A stretch of DNA of 22,605 bases. Origin: Planctomycetota bacterium (GTDB lineage Bacteria; Planctomycetota; PUPC01; JACPCR01). A program made the translations under genes and the position numbers. The notes below the pieces were generated by a model. It saw only the letters and a program-made list of their open reading frames with translations. It did no database searches and had not been told where the DNA came from. The stretch lies in assembly GCA_030740295.1 (NCBI GenBank), contig JASLXP010001274.1, positions 1-22,605 of the forward strand, given 5' to 3'. Shown here in pieces: positions 15,441 through 22,605 of this stretch; within the stretch, counting starts at the first letter, position 1; every line of letters starts with the position of its first letter.

Positions 15441-16565
15441 CTAAACCACCCCCATCATCTTGCTCAACCACGGGACGGCGACATCTTCCTTAAAGTAGTG
15501 ATCGCCATCGTAATTGGCGTACTGGCCGTAGCCATCCGGACGAATTCCTTCAGGCATTTTCTTTCGATAACGCTTCCCGGGGTCGGCAAAATTAGGCATG
15601 AAGGTGACCTTGAAATTGGAGGAGACCCCATTCAGATTAAATGCCTTTCGGATGCGCAAATGATCATCCAGTCTACCTCCCTCGGTTATCAAGAGCGGTT
15701 TCGGGGCAAGGGCAGCCATCAGATCCATGTAGTCGAAGTATCGAGCAAATCCAGGCATGTAATGCCAGGGGGCAACTCTCGAAAGATTCGTCACTGCGTC
15801 TCGCTTTCGCCAATCGCTTGCCATGCCATTCCAGATGACTGCTCTGACTGACGATTCAAGCAGGCCGAGCAAGAGAGCCGGTTTGGCACCGAGGGAATGG
15901 CCACACGCAGCGATGCGTGTGCTATCAACAGAATCGAGAGTCCTGAGCCATCGGAGCGCACACAATTTGTGGAAGGTCGAGAGGCCCTCATACGTCCGGC
16001 CCAGCCAGATCAGTTGTAGAGCGTTTCTAAAGTGACAGCGATTGTCTTCGTGGGCGAGCTCACAGGTGCCCGGATTATCAAAGGCCACCGCAACGAATCC
16101 TGCGCGCACGAAGTGTTTTGCCATGAATTCATGCTCCCCAAAGTTATTCACCCACGACGCATTCCATGGCTCCCCACACATTGCCTCTTTTGGCTGTTGT
16201 GAACCCGGCATACACAGAACGGCTGGAGCACAGTTGGATTCAGATGCACCATCCGGAATCAACATCAGAAAAGGTACAACGCTGTACGGCTCTGGATATA
16301 ACTCCCATTTCTGAATCCTGTAACCATCGCGCGGTTCATCGGAAATCAAGATTGGTGCAGGCTCATTGGCGCCGTCCGGGAAGGCAAGCAGATCGCGAAG
16401 TTTCCGCTTCACCTGACGCTTCCACTTTCGGTGCTCTTCGGCACTCATGTCTGGGTCAAATGCCAGTTCCGGCGTCTGACTCAACAGATGGTGGACAAGC
16501 CCTGGTGTGCTCACAAAGCGACCGTCTTTTCGATTGGAACTGGATAGACTCGAATACTTGGGCAT
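15441..16565 (-). CDS. Alpha/beta hydrolase, acetyl-xylan-esterase/dienelactone-hydrolase-like
   Basis: This 374-residue protein has an alpha/beta hydrolase fold. The nucleophile elbow is ACGHSLGAKPA with Ser224, a strand-turn LLITEGGRLDD near 291-301 probably provides the acid (Glu295 or Asp300/301), and the catalytic His356 lies in DGDHYF. The N-terminal region (PAVLCMPGSQQPKEA near 114-127, then VAVAFDNPGTCE near 158-169) matches the oxyanion-hole part of the acetyl xylan esterase/dienelactone hydrolase group often used on plant or algal polymers. No signal peptide is visible, so it is probably cytoplasmic. It is divergent from the PQQ-propeller gene, with about 70 bp between the chosen starts. 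The true substrate cannot be told from the sequence. Confidence 0.75.
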   Translation of the reverse strand: MPKYSSLSSSNRKDGRFVSTPGLVHHLLSQTPELAFDPDMSAEEHRKWKRQVKRKLRDLLAFPDGANEPAPILISDEPRDGYRIQKWELYPEPYSVVPFLMLIPDGASESNCAPAVLCMPGSQQPKEAMCGEPWNASWVNNFGEHEFMAKHFVRAGFVAVAFDNPGTCELAHEDNRCHFRNALQLIWLGRTYEGLSTFHKLCALRWLRTLDSVDSTRIAACGHSLGAKPALLLGLLESSVRAVIWNGMASDWRKRDAVTNLSRVAPWHYMPGFARYFDYMDLMAALAPKPLLITEGGRLDDHLRIRKAFNLNGVSSNFKVTFMPNFADPGKRYRKKMPEGIRPDGYGQYANYDGDHYFKEDVAVPWLSKMMGVV

Positions 16566-16635
16566 ATTTCAATCCTCGTTGAGTGAAGCTCTCAGAAGCC
16601 ATCCGATAATTGCGCCGGCAAGTGAATTACGCAAA

Positions 16636-19600
16636 GTGAATTCCAGAACTCTCCAATTTCTGACACTCCTTGTGTGCCTTCGTCAATCCTCGGCAGGGGA
16701 CTGGCCCATGTATCGCAAGGATACGGGACGGACCGGCATTACGGACGAACGCCTGTCTTTTCCGATGAAACTGAAATGGCGTTACACATGCGCCCAGGTT
16801 CCCCGGCCCGCCTGGCCGAACCCACCGCGGCTCTATAACAAAATGGATTTTGATTTCGCTCCCCATCCGGTCGTCGCGGAAGGCCGAGTTTATATCTGTT
16901 CGAATTCGGACGACACGCTACGAGTGCTCGATGCACACACAGGGAAACAGCTCTGGCGATTTACTGCTGGTGGCCCTCTTCGATTCGCACCTCAGGCACA
17001 TAAAGGCCGCGTGTATCTCTCGTCCGATGATGCACACATTCATTGCCTGGATTCCAGAACAGGCAAACCCATATGGGAATTCAATGCGGCACCTGAGAAC
17101 GAAATGTTCATTGGGAACGGCAGGATGATTTCACGCTGGCCGATTAGAACGGGCATCCTGGTGGAAGCGGATGTCCTCTATGCGGTCGCCGGCATGTGGC
17201 CGAGCGAGGGCATCTATGTGTACGCGCTCGATGCTGAAACGGGCAAGGTGATCTGGGTCAATGACAGAGACGGCCTGGTGGGCAATTACGCCAGCGGGAT
17301 GTGGCGTCCGCAAGATCCACATTCGGGTGAATTCTCATTCACCGGCCCGACGCCTCAGGGAGCTCTGGTGACCTCCAGAGACACCCTGATTGTTCCCCTC
17401 GGCAACAACTCCTCCGCGGCTTACACCAAGAAGGCGGGCGGGCTTCTGCGATTCATTGGGAAGGGCAGCGGATCATCAAATATCGTCAGAGATGGCAACA
17501 TGTTTTACTCCGTCCTTTTTTCACGTTCCGGCATCAGCATCTTTGGCGGCCGGGCAGCCGATAGAGGAGTGAAGAATCGGGCAAACTGGTTCAAAGCGGA
17601 CAAGGTGCCACAGATATCATCATCTCACTCGCGACGGGCGGGTGTCAGACACAGCAGAGGACGCATCAGCTTCCTCGTGCAGAACGAAAAACTGTTCGCG
17701 TCAGAATCCTTCTCTCTTGCCATGTCTGCGGACACGCTCCTTGAAGGCCGGTTGAATTCTGTTGTCGCGCTCGATAAAGACTCGCGTCGTGAGATCTGGT
17801 CGGCACCGGTAGACGGCGAGGCGCGGGAGATCGCGATTGCAGATGGCTGTGTGTACGTCAGCACTGGTCGTGGAGAAATATCCTGTTTTGTCAGTTCGGA
17901 CGTCGGGGATGTTCACATCCACAAAGAATCCACGGGGCTGAATCCGGATATCGGTTCCAAGTGGAAAGACCTGGCCGATGGATTGGCTAACACGCAGTCT
18001 GGTCAGGGCTATGCCCTGATCCTCGGCGCTCCTGAAATTGAGATGGCTGTTGCGTTGGCCACATGGACACGTCTGAAGATCGTCCAGGTGGCATCTGATG
18101 TCGAAACAACGACCAGGTTTCGTGAGGAATTACTTTCCACCACCTCTTTGTACGGCTCACGTATTCATGTCATCAACATCAATGACTCCACGAAGCTGCC
18201 GTTTGCCAAATTCTTCGCCAGTGCAGTCATCGTTGCTGGTCCGGTGAGTCGCCTCGAAGGCAATGAACTCTACAGAGTGCTTCGGCCTTACGGAGGGGGC
18301 CTCCTTTGTCCCGGCCTAGATGCGGCCGAAGCAGGTGAGCTCATTCGGAGAATTCGTCCAACAGAGGATGAAAGTAAGGTCACCCAGATTCTTGGTAAGC
18401 CCGGCCTGGTGCGGGGACACCTCAAAGGTGCCCGAAACTGGAACAGAAACACGAATGCCGACCAACGCGTGCGATGGCCACTGCGCCCCATCTGGTTCGG
18501 CGGCCCGGATGCTTCACTGGTAAAGAATTACGGGATAGGCTCGCACCCGCCCGTGGCGGCCAATGGGCGCTACTTCGTCATGGGACAGAACTCCCTCACG
18601 GCAGTCGATGCTTATACCGGCGCTGAGCTCTGGACTCGCCCCATACCGTCAGCAACACCGAACATTCGTGCCTTTCAGGGACTGAATTACCAGATCGAAG
18701 ACGGGCCGTCATCAAGCACTAACGAACAGTGGAGCGTGCTGAAGCGATGGCTCGCAGCAACTGGTGAATCCGTTTACCTCCGTCTTGGTGAGAACTACTT
18801 CAAAGAGAAAGGCGAAGCCCTTTTTCAAATCGATGCTCTGAATGGTCGAGTGACGAAGTTGATTGTGCCTGTGGTCTCAGGCCCGACCATCAATCTGAAA
18901 GAGCCGCAAAGATGGAAGCTGGAGGTCGACGCCGGTCAATACGGGACTCTTTCGCTCAGTTCGACAGACGATGGAATTCGTCTGGATCTTTCTGCGGGCG
19001 ACACCCACGTCACCCCGGTCGATGCCTGGGATCTGTTCTTTGACTTCCGGCCTCCCGCCGAACGCTACGGGCTGTATGGGCATGGCACCTTCATGGTTAC
19101 CGTCTCTCCTGGCGAAGAAACAGAGCGACCAAAGATCATTCAGGCGAACGGCAGTTTCCAACCGAAGTTTGAATTGAAAGCAAAAAAAGAATCGAACAGT
19201 TGGTCGGCATCTCTCCTGCTGAAATGGGAGGAACTCAAGCCCATCACCCCTGAGCGGCCCACCTCATTCGCGTTTGGCGCAACCTTCAATGCATACAACG
19301 GCCCGGAAGAATACAAGAAACGGACTAGCAAGGGTGAGTTTCCCCGTGTGAGGGACTCCGTCCGGCAGCTCTATCTCTTTTCTGACGCCAACTCGCCAGC
19401 ACTGAATGTTGGCTGGGCAAACGTCGTGCTTGATAAAGGGAGAGAGCAGACACAGCCCTCGGTCGTCAGCGAGACGATCCTGGAACGCCCGAAAGACTGG
19501 CCATGGCCCGATCTCCACAAAGATGTCTACGTCGGCGACCCCGGCCGAATCGATGCCTTACTTCAGGTAAAGCCCCGGCGACATCCACTGACGGGCGAGA

Positions 19601-21180
19601 CCGGGCCTCGAATCTTCAGGTCAGGAACAGCGGGCTGCGGTAATCCCGTGTTTTCTTCAACCAACGCCATCGGGCGCACTTCAAAGCAGGCATTGGGCTT
19701 TTATGATTTTGAGGACGACAGTGGTCTGCGCTTCTTTCCAGGCATCGCCACTAACTGCGGGGCGCGCGTGAAAGCTATCAACATGACTGCAGCTCTCGGC
19801 CTGCTCCTTTTCTCGGACTCCCGCAGCCACTGCAGTTGCATGATCCCCATCCGGGCCAGCATGGCCTTCGCTCCCGCAGAGCGCAGATTGCAGGAAGACT
19901 GGGCAATCTTTTTCGAGCGTGGACTCGATGCGCCACTCAAGCACGCGTTCCTCAATCTGGGCGCGTTTGGGGATCGAAGAGATGGCGAGGGGCGGCTCTG
20001 GCTGAAGGCGCCAAGACAGGCCGCCGGCCGGGCCTATCCGGTCGAGCCCGGCACGAGGCGTTGGATCTTCGATGCGCCGCCAATGAAGGGAACGCTCGAT
20101 GTGCCGGTAGAGATTGTAAGAGAGCCCAAAGTCAGGGGCGGCGCTTATCGAGCAAACGCGGATCGTGTTCGGATTTCAGGGACAGATAAACCGTGGATTT
20201 ACACATCGGGCTATCGAGGCATCGTTTCCCTGAACCTGAAGCTGGTGCCGGTGCTTCCTGTTGTCTCCAAGGCTCTCGATAGGGAGCCCACGGTCGATGG
20301 CATACTCGACGAAATCAGAGGTGACGAGAAGCCAGATCTGAATCTCTCGTTCACAGGCACGGAGGTCTTCATTCGTCACACACCGGAGAACCTGTATCTG
20401 GCCGCACGCCGGAAACCCATCGTAGGACGGAGAGGCGCGATTGTGCCGTGGACAACCAAAGCCAAAGCAGAAGACGATGTGTTCACCGATGATTGTTTTG
20501 AGGTGTTCTTCAGCGACAAGAAGAAGAGAGCCACGATTCATCTGGCCGTTTCCGCCTCCGGCGCCCGTTACGATGCATACCGCAGCACAAGCGCTCCGCT
20601 GCTTCCCGGTCAATGGTCCATGCCCTGGTCGAGCAAGAGCTTGGCAAATGACGACGGCCTGTTCTTGGAGATTGCCATCCCCTGGCGTTCGCTGAAAGAG
20701 GCGGGTCTGGATCGGGAATCACTGCAGATTAATCTGCAGGCAAATCAGCAGGACATAGGCAAGGATGCGCCGTACTGGCCCGGCTCCCAGGGACGCGTGG
20801 CCCAAAGAACTCCCGGTATCAGTGAGCCATTGCTTTCGCTCGGCCCTGAAGGCCGATCTCGCTGTGCTCATTTTGTAGCTCTCGGGTGGGGGAAGACGCC
20901 GGCAGTTCAGAGGAGAAAGTTCACCGTCCGGATGCACTTCGCGGAGCTGAAGCAAATCGAGCCGGGACACCGCGTCTTTGATGTTGAGCTCCAGGGCAAG
21001 ACCGTGCTGAAAGATTTTGACATTGTGAAAGTGGCGGGAGGTGTCCGTCGGGCGCTGGTCAGAGAATTCAAGAACGTTGAGGCAGGTCAGCGCCTCTCTC
21101 TAAAATTCACATCTCCGCTCAAGAGACCCGTCATCGGACGAGAGCCAATGATTAGTGCGTTGGAAGTCATAGAGGAGTGA
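16636..21180 (+). CDS. Giant secreted PQQ-like beta-propeller protein with Rossmann-like insert, CBM9-like and malectin-like domains
   Basis: The frame is open from 16507. I chose the GTG at 16636 because it gives a signal peptide (NSRTLQFLTLLVCLRQSSA) directly followed by DWPMYRKDTGRTGIT, the usual first propeller motif; the 1514-residue product then avoids overlap with the divergent hydrolase. Propeller blades with 'VLDAHTGKQLWRF' and 'CLDSRTGKPIWEF' repeats run to about 430. At about 436-560 is a methyltransferase-like Rossmann segment (GYALILGAPE at 458-467, YRVLRPYGG at 546-554) whose SAM glycine motif is degraded. Another blade follows (TAVDAYTGAELW), then a CBM9/DOMON-like domain (about 756-935) and a conserved planctomycete propeller segment (about 996-1130). 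A second CBM9-like domain (about 1209-1380) and a malectin-like end (VRMHFAELKQ, FDVELQGK, about 1427-1514) complete it. It is probably extracytoplasmic and carbohydrate-binding; catalytic activity is not evident. Confidence 0.8.
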   Translation: MNSRTLQFLTLLVCLRQSSAGDWPMYRKDTGRTGITDERLSFPMKLKWRYTCAQVPRPAWPNPPRLYNKMDFDFAPHPVVAEGRVYICSNSDDTLRVLDAHTGKQLWRFTAGGPLRFAPQAHKGRVYLSSDDAHIHCLDSRTGKPIWEFNAAPENEMFIGNGRMISRWPIRTGILVEADVLYAVAGMWPSEGIYVYALDAETGKVIWVNDRDGLVGNYASGMWRPQDPHSGEFSFTGPTPQGALVTSRDTLIVPLGNNSSAAYTKKAGGLLRFIGKGSGSSNIVRDGNMFYSVLFSRSGISIFGGRAADRGVKNRANWFKADKVPQISSSHSRRAGVRHSRGRISFLVQNEKLFASESFSLAMSADTLLEGRLNSVVALDKDSRREIWSAPVDGEAREIAIADGCVYVSTGRGEISCFVSSDVGDVHIHKESTGLNPDIGSKWKDLADGLANTQSGQGYALILGAPEIEMAVALATWTRLKIVQVASDVETTTRFREELLSTTSLYGSRIHVININDSTKLPFAKFFASAVIVAGPVSRLEGNELYRVLRPYGGGLLCPGLDAAEAGELIRRIRPTEDESKVTQILGKPGLVRGHLKGARNWNRNTNADQRVRWPLRPIWFGGPDASLVKNYGIGSHPPVAANGRYFVMGQNSLTAVDAYTGAELWTRPIPSATPNIRAFQGLNYQIEDGPSSSTNEQWSVLKRWLAATGESVYLRLGENYFKEKGEALFQIDALNGRVTKLIVPVVSGPTINLKEPQRWKLEVDAGQYGTLSLSSTDDGIRLDLSAGDTHVTPVDAWDLFFDFRPPAERYGLYGHGTFMVTVSPGEETERPKIIQANGSFQPKFELKAKKESNSWSASLLLKWEELKPITPERPTSFAFGATFNAYNGPEEYKKRTSKGEFPRVRDSVRQLYLFSDANSPALNVGWANVVLDKGREQTQPSVVSETILERPKDWPWPDLHKDVYVGDPGRIDALLQVKPRRHPLTGETGPRIFRSGTAGCGNPVFSSTNAIGRTSKQALGFYDFEDDSGLRFFPGIATNCGARVKAINMTAALGLLLFSDSRSHCSCMIPIRASMAFAPAERRLQEDWAIFFERGLDAPLKHAFLNLGAFGDRRDGEGRLWLKAPRQAAGRAYPVEPGTRRWIFDAPPMKGTLDVPVEIVREPKVRGGAYRANADRVRISGTDKPWIYTSGYRGIVSLNLKLVPVLPVVSKALDREPTVDGILDEIRGDEKPDLNLSFTGTEVFIRHTPENLYLAARRKPIVGRRGAIVPWTTKAKAEDDVFTDDCFEVFFSDKKKRATIHLAVSASGARYDAYRSTSAPLLPGQWSMPWSSKSLANDDGLFLEIAIPWRSLKEAGLDRESLQINLQANQQDIGKDAPYWPGSQGRVAQRTPGISEPLLSLGPEGRSRCAHFVALGWGKTPAVQRRKFTVRMHFAELKQIEPGHRVFDVELQGKTVLKDFDIVKVAGGVRRALVREFKNVEAGQRLSLKFTSPLKRPVIGREPMISALEVIEE

Positions 21181-21220
21181 TTCCTCCTGAAGCTGCCATC
21201 GGCCGCAGGCACAGAAAGGA

Positions 21221-21298
21221 CCGCGGATGCAGAGGGCCGCGGATATCAGAACCAAAACATCCGCGCCCCTCTTCATCCGCGCCCCTCTTCATCCGCGG
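21221..21298. terminator. Possible bidirectional hairpin between convergent genes
   Basis: The 24 bases at 21221-21244 are, as a reverse complement, 22/24 identical to array bases 21275-21298, and equally to 21291-21314. RNA from either strand could fold into a stem of about 24 bp with two internal mismatches or wobbles and a loop of 30-46 bases. It sits 40 bp after the stop of the propeller gene and about 100 bp after the end of the convergent cytochrome gene. No run of T follows the stem, so it is not a classical intrinsic terminator. A barrier or transcript-end role is inference. Confidence 0.35.
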
Positions 21299-21369
21299 CC
21301 CTCTTCATCCGTGGCCCTCTTCATCCGTGGCCCTCTTCATCCGTGGCCCTCTTCATCCGTGGCCCTTTT
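21258..21369. repeat. Seven tandem 16-bp repeats
   Basis: Seven head-to-tail units start at 21258, 21274, 21290, 21306, 21322, 21338 and 21354. The first two read CATCCGCGCCCCTCTT, the third CATCCGCGGCCCTCTT, the fourth to sixth CATCCGTGGCCCTCTT, and the last ends in TTTT instead of TCTT. The stepwise change along the array suggests growth by slippage or unequal exchange from one end. An inverted, slightly diverged copy lies at 21221-21244. The array is in the spacer between convergent genes; the + strand frame through it, which runs on antisense to the cytochrome gene, is not a believable protein. Confidence 0.9.
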
Positions 21370-21395
21370 CTTCGTACTTAGAAAGACCTCTGCAC

Positions 21396-22517
21396 CTACT
21401 TCTTCAACGTCGTCAGAAACTCCACCAGATCGATCAGATCTTGCCGCTTCATTGCCATCTGCAGATTCGCCGGCATCAGAGAGAGTTCCATCTTCTTTTT
21501 GGATTTGATGTCCGCCTTCTTGAACGCGGAGGTAATGCCGCCGGTCATCTTCAGGGCGAGAGTATCATTGGTTTCGCTGATCACGTATCCCATGGCAATG
21601 TTGTCGTCCTTCATGTTGAGGATGTAGCCTTCGAAGCCGTGGCTGATGGCTGCCGAGGGATCGAGGATGGACGAGTAGAGCCCATCTTTTGCCAGCTTGT
21701 TGCCGATCTCAGCGAGGCCGGGGCCGAACTCTATACCTACATCTCCGACCTTGTGGCAGGCGATACATATCGTGTGGAAGACTTTCTTACCGTTAGCGCT
21801 GTCACCTCCCATTTCGACCAACTCGGCGAGTGGCGGGATCGGCTTGTTATCGAGAGTCTGAGGAAGCTTGAGATGCCTCGATGCTTCTTTCTGAACATTC
21901 GCGTCCGTCGAAGTGAGCAGGAGATTAGCGACGGCAAATTGAAGGTCGTCCGGCAGCTTCTTCTTCTTTACGAGGTCGAGGATCTGGTGCTGTCCTTTGG
22001 GGGTGCTTGCCAGGGCTTCGGCAGCCGCTGACCGGAACGAGGTGCTGTAATTCTTATCGGTGACGAAACCGGCAATCATTGCGCGTGCGGCGTCTGTATT
22101 GGCGAAGCCGAGCTGGCGTATCAAGGCAGCCTTCTTTTCTTCCTCCCTGCCCAGGAATACCTCTTCCAGCGGTTTCACAGCTTTTCGGTCGAGGAGGATC
22201 TTCAGAGCATTGACCGAAAGTGGCCCGGCGCCCTTGAGCGTCAGTTCCACGAGTTTGGCGTTGCGGTCGCGGATCCTGAACTTCCTTATCAGGTCGAGAT
22301 AGCGTTCGGTGCCTTCATTGGCGTCGAGATGGCGCAGGACGGCGGACCTGAGTTTTTTATTATCCTGGACGTCTGTTCTTCCAAGGCGGAGGAGCGTCTC
22401 GACGATGAGGGTGTCGCGTGCGGGATCGTGTTCGGCCTGTGTGAAGGATTGGAGGACAGGAAGTAATGAGCCAAGAATGAAGCACGCGATTCTCATCCTG
22501 AATTTCGGTGGCTGCAT
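21396..22517 (-). CDS. Exported HEAT-repeat protein with PVC-type cytochrome c domain
   Basis: This is a 373-residue protein. A signal peptide (IACFILGSLLPVLQSFTQA) is followed by helical HEAT-like repeats (about 35-220) and a C-terminal c-type cytochrome domain. The haem motif is CIACH with Cys251, Cys254 and His255. GPGLAEIG at 265-272 follows, then SSILDPSAAISHGFEGY near 282-298, and a probable axial Met348 in SLMPANL before the last helix (DLIDLVEFLTTLKK). These features define the haem-binding domain widespread in planctomycetes and verrucomicrobia, usually at the end of larger membrane or propeller proteins. Here it stands as a small single protein, probably a periplasmic electron carrier or docking subunit. 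ATG codons at 22517 and 22496 are both possible starts. It is convergent with the propeller gene. Confidence 0.85.
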   Translation of the reverse strand: MQPPKFRMRIACFILGSLLPVLQSFTQAEHDPARDTLIVETLLRLGRTDVQDNKKLRSAVLRHLDANEGTERYLDLIRKFRIRDRNAKLVELTLKGAGPLSVNALKILLDRKAVKPLEEVFLGREEEKKAALIRQLGFANTDAARAMIAGFVTDKNYSTSFRSAAAEALASTPKGQHQILDLVKKKKLPDDLQFAVANLLLTSTDANVQKEASRHLKLPQTLDNKPIPPLAELVEMGGDSANGKKVFHTICIACHKVGDVGIEFGPGLAEIGNKLAKDGLYSSILDPSAAISHGFEGYILNMKDDNIAMGYVISETNDTLALKMTGGITSAFKKADIKSKKKMELSLMPANLQMAMKRQDLIDLVEFLTTLKK

Positions 22518-22605
22518 AATCTGAATTGGTCTGTGTTATCGCCTGATTCTGTGGGCGCTTTAGTATGGTTTCTGAGATGGAGGTCGCTAACCACTGAGTT
22601 TTCTC

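Noticed and set aside
16507..16635. Upstream ATG for the giant propeller protein
   Set aside because: It would overlap the start of the divergent hydrolase and add 43 residues before an otherwise clean signal peptide.
21221..21369. CRISPR array
   Set aside because: The units are 16 bp, directly adjacent with no spacers, and no cas genes are nearby.
21177..22031. Open frame on the + strand overlapping the propeller stop and running antisense through the cytochrome gene
   Set aside because: Its first part is translation of the 16-bp repeats (Pro/Ser/His-rich) and the rest is antisense to a clear cytochrome c protein.

Overview
The window looks like chromosomal DNA of a Planctomycetota or other PVC-group bacterium of moderately high GC. 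This is inferred from gene families, not from any marker gene. The clues are a planctomycete-type ECF sigma factor translationally coupled to a membrane Ser/Thr kinase with a TPR-like periplasmic part, a HEAT-repeat protein with a PVC-type cytochrome c domain, a very large exported PQQ-like beta-propeller protein with CBM9-like and malectin-like parts, and several divergent uroporphyrinogen decarboxylase-fold (URO-D) proteins. I see no rRNA, tRNA, CRISPR array, insertion sequence or phage gene.

Layout. (1) 1-4641: three URO-D-fold genes on the + strand (the first cut by the window edge). Between the second and third lies a broken, multi-domain glycosyltransferase on the - strand (1550-3427) carrying at least two reading-frame lesions. 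(2) 4689-9326: a housekeeping + strand operon with a recognisable promoter, rpmF-fabH-fabD-fabG-acpP-fabF. It encodes ribosomal protein L32 and the initiation and elongation core of type II fatty acid synthesis; plsX, usually between rpmF and fabH, is absent. (3) 9357-15308: a tightly packed - strand operon, read from 15308 downwards: a periplasmic HlyD-like adaptor, an exported alpha/alpha-toroid protein related in fold to squalene cyclases, an ECF sigma factor, and a transmembrane Ser/Thr kinase. The TPR-like end of the kinase is separated from it by a one-base frameshift. (4) 15441-21180: a divergent pair, an alpha/beta hydrolase (-) and a 1514-residue secreted PQQ-propeller/Rossmann-like/CBM9-like/malectin-like protein (+). 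(5) 21181-21395: a spacer with seven tandem 16-bp repeats and an inverted copy that could fold into a long hairpin between two convergent genes. (6) 21396-22517: the HEAT-repeat/cytochrome c gene on the - strand.

The most interesting candidate system is the four-gene - strand operon. The kinase has a periplasmic part, the sigma factor has no anti-sigma gene beside it, and two exported proteins are encoded upstream in the same transcription unit. This suggests an envelope-sensing circuit in which the kinase controls the sigma factor, perhaps by phosphorylation, with the adaptor and toroid proteins as sensors or outputs. That is an inference from order and coupling only. Three reading-frame breaks occur in two - strand loci, so assembly or base-calling indels must be excluded before the genes are called dead.
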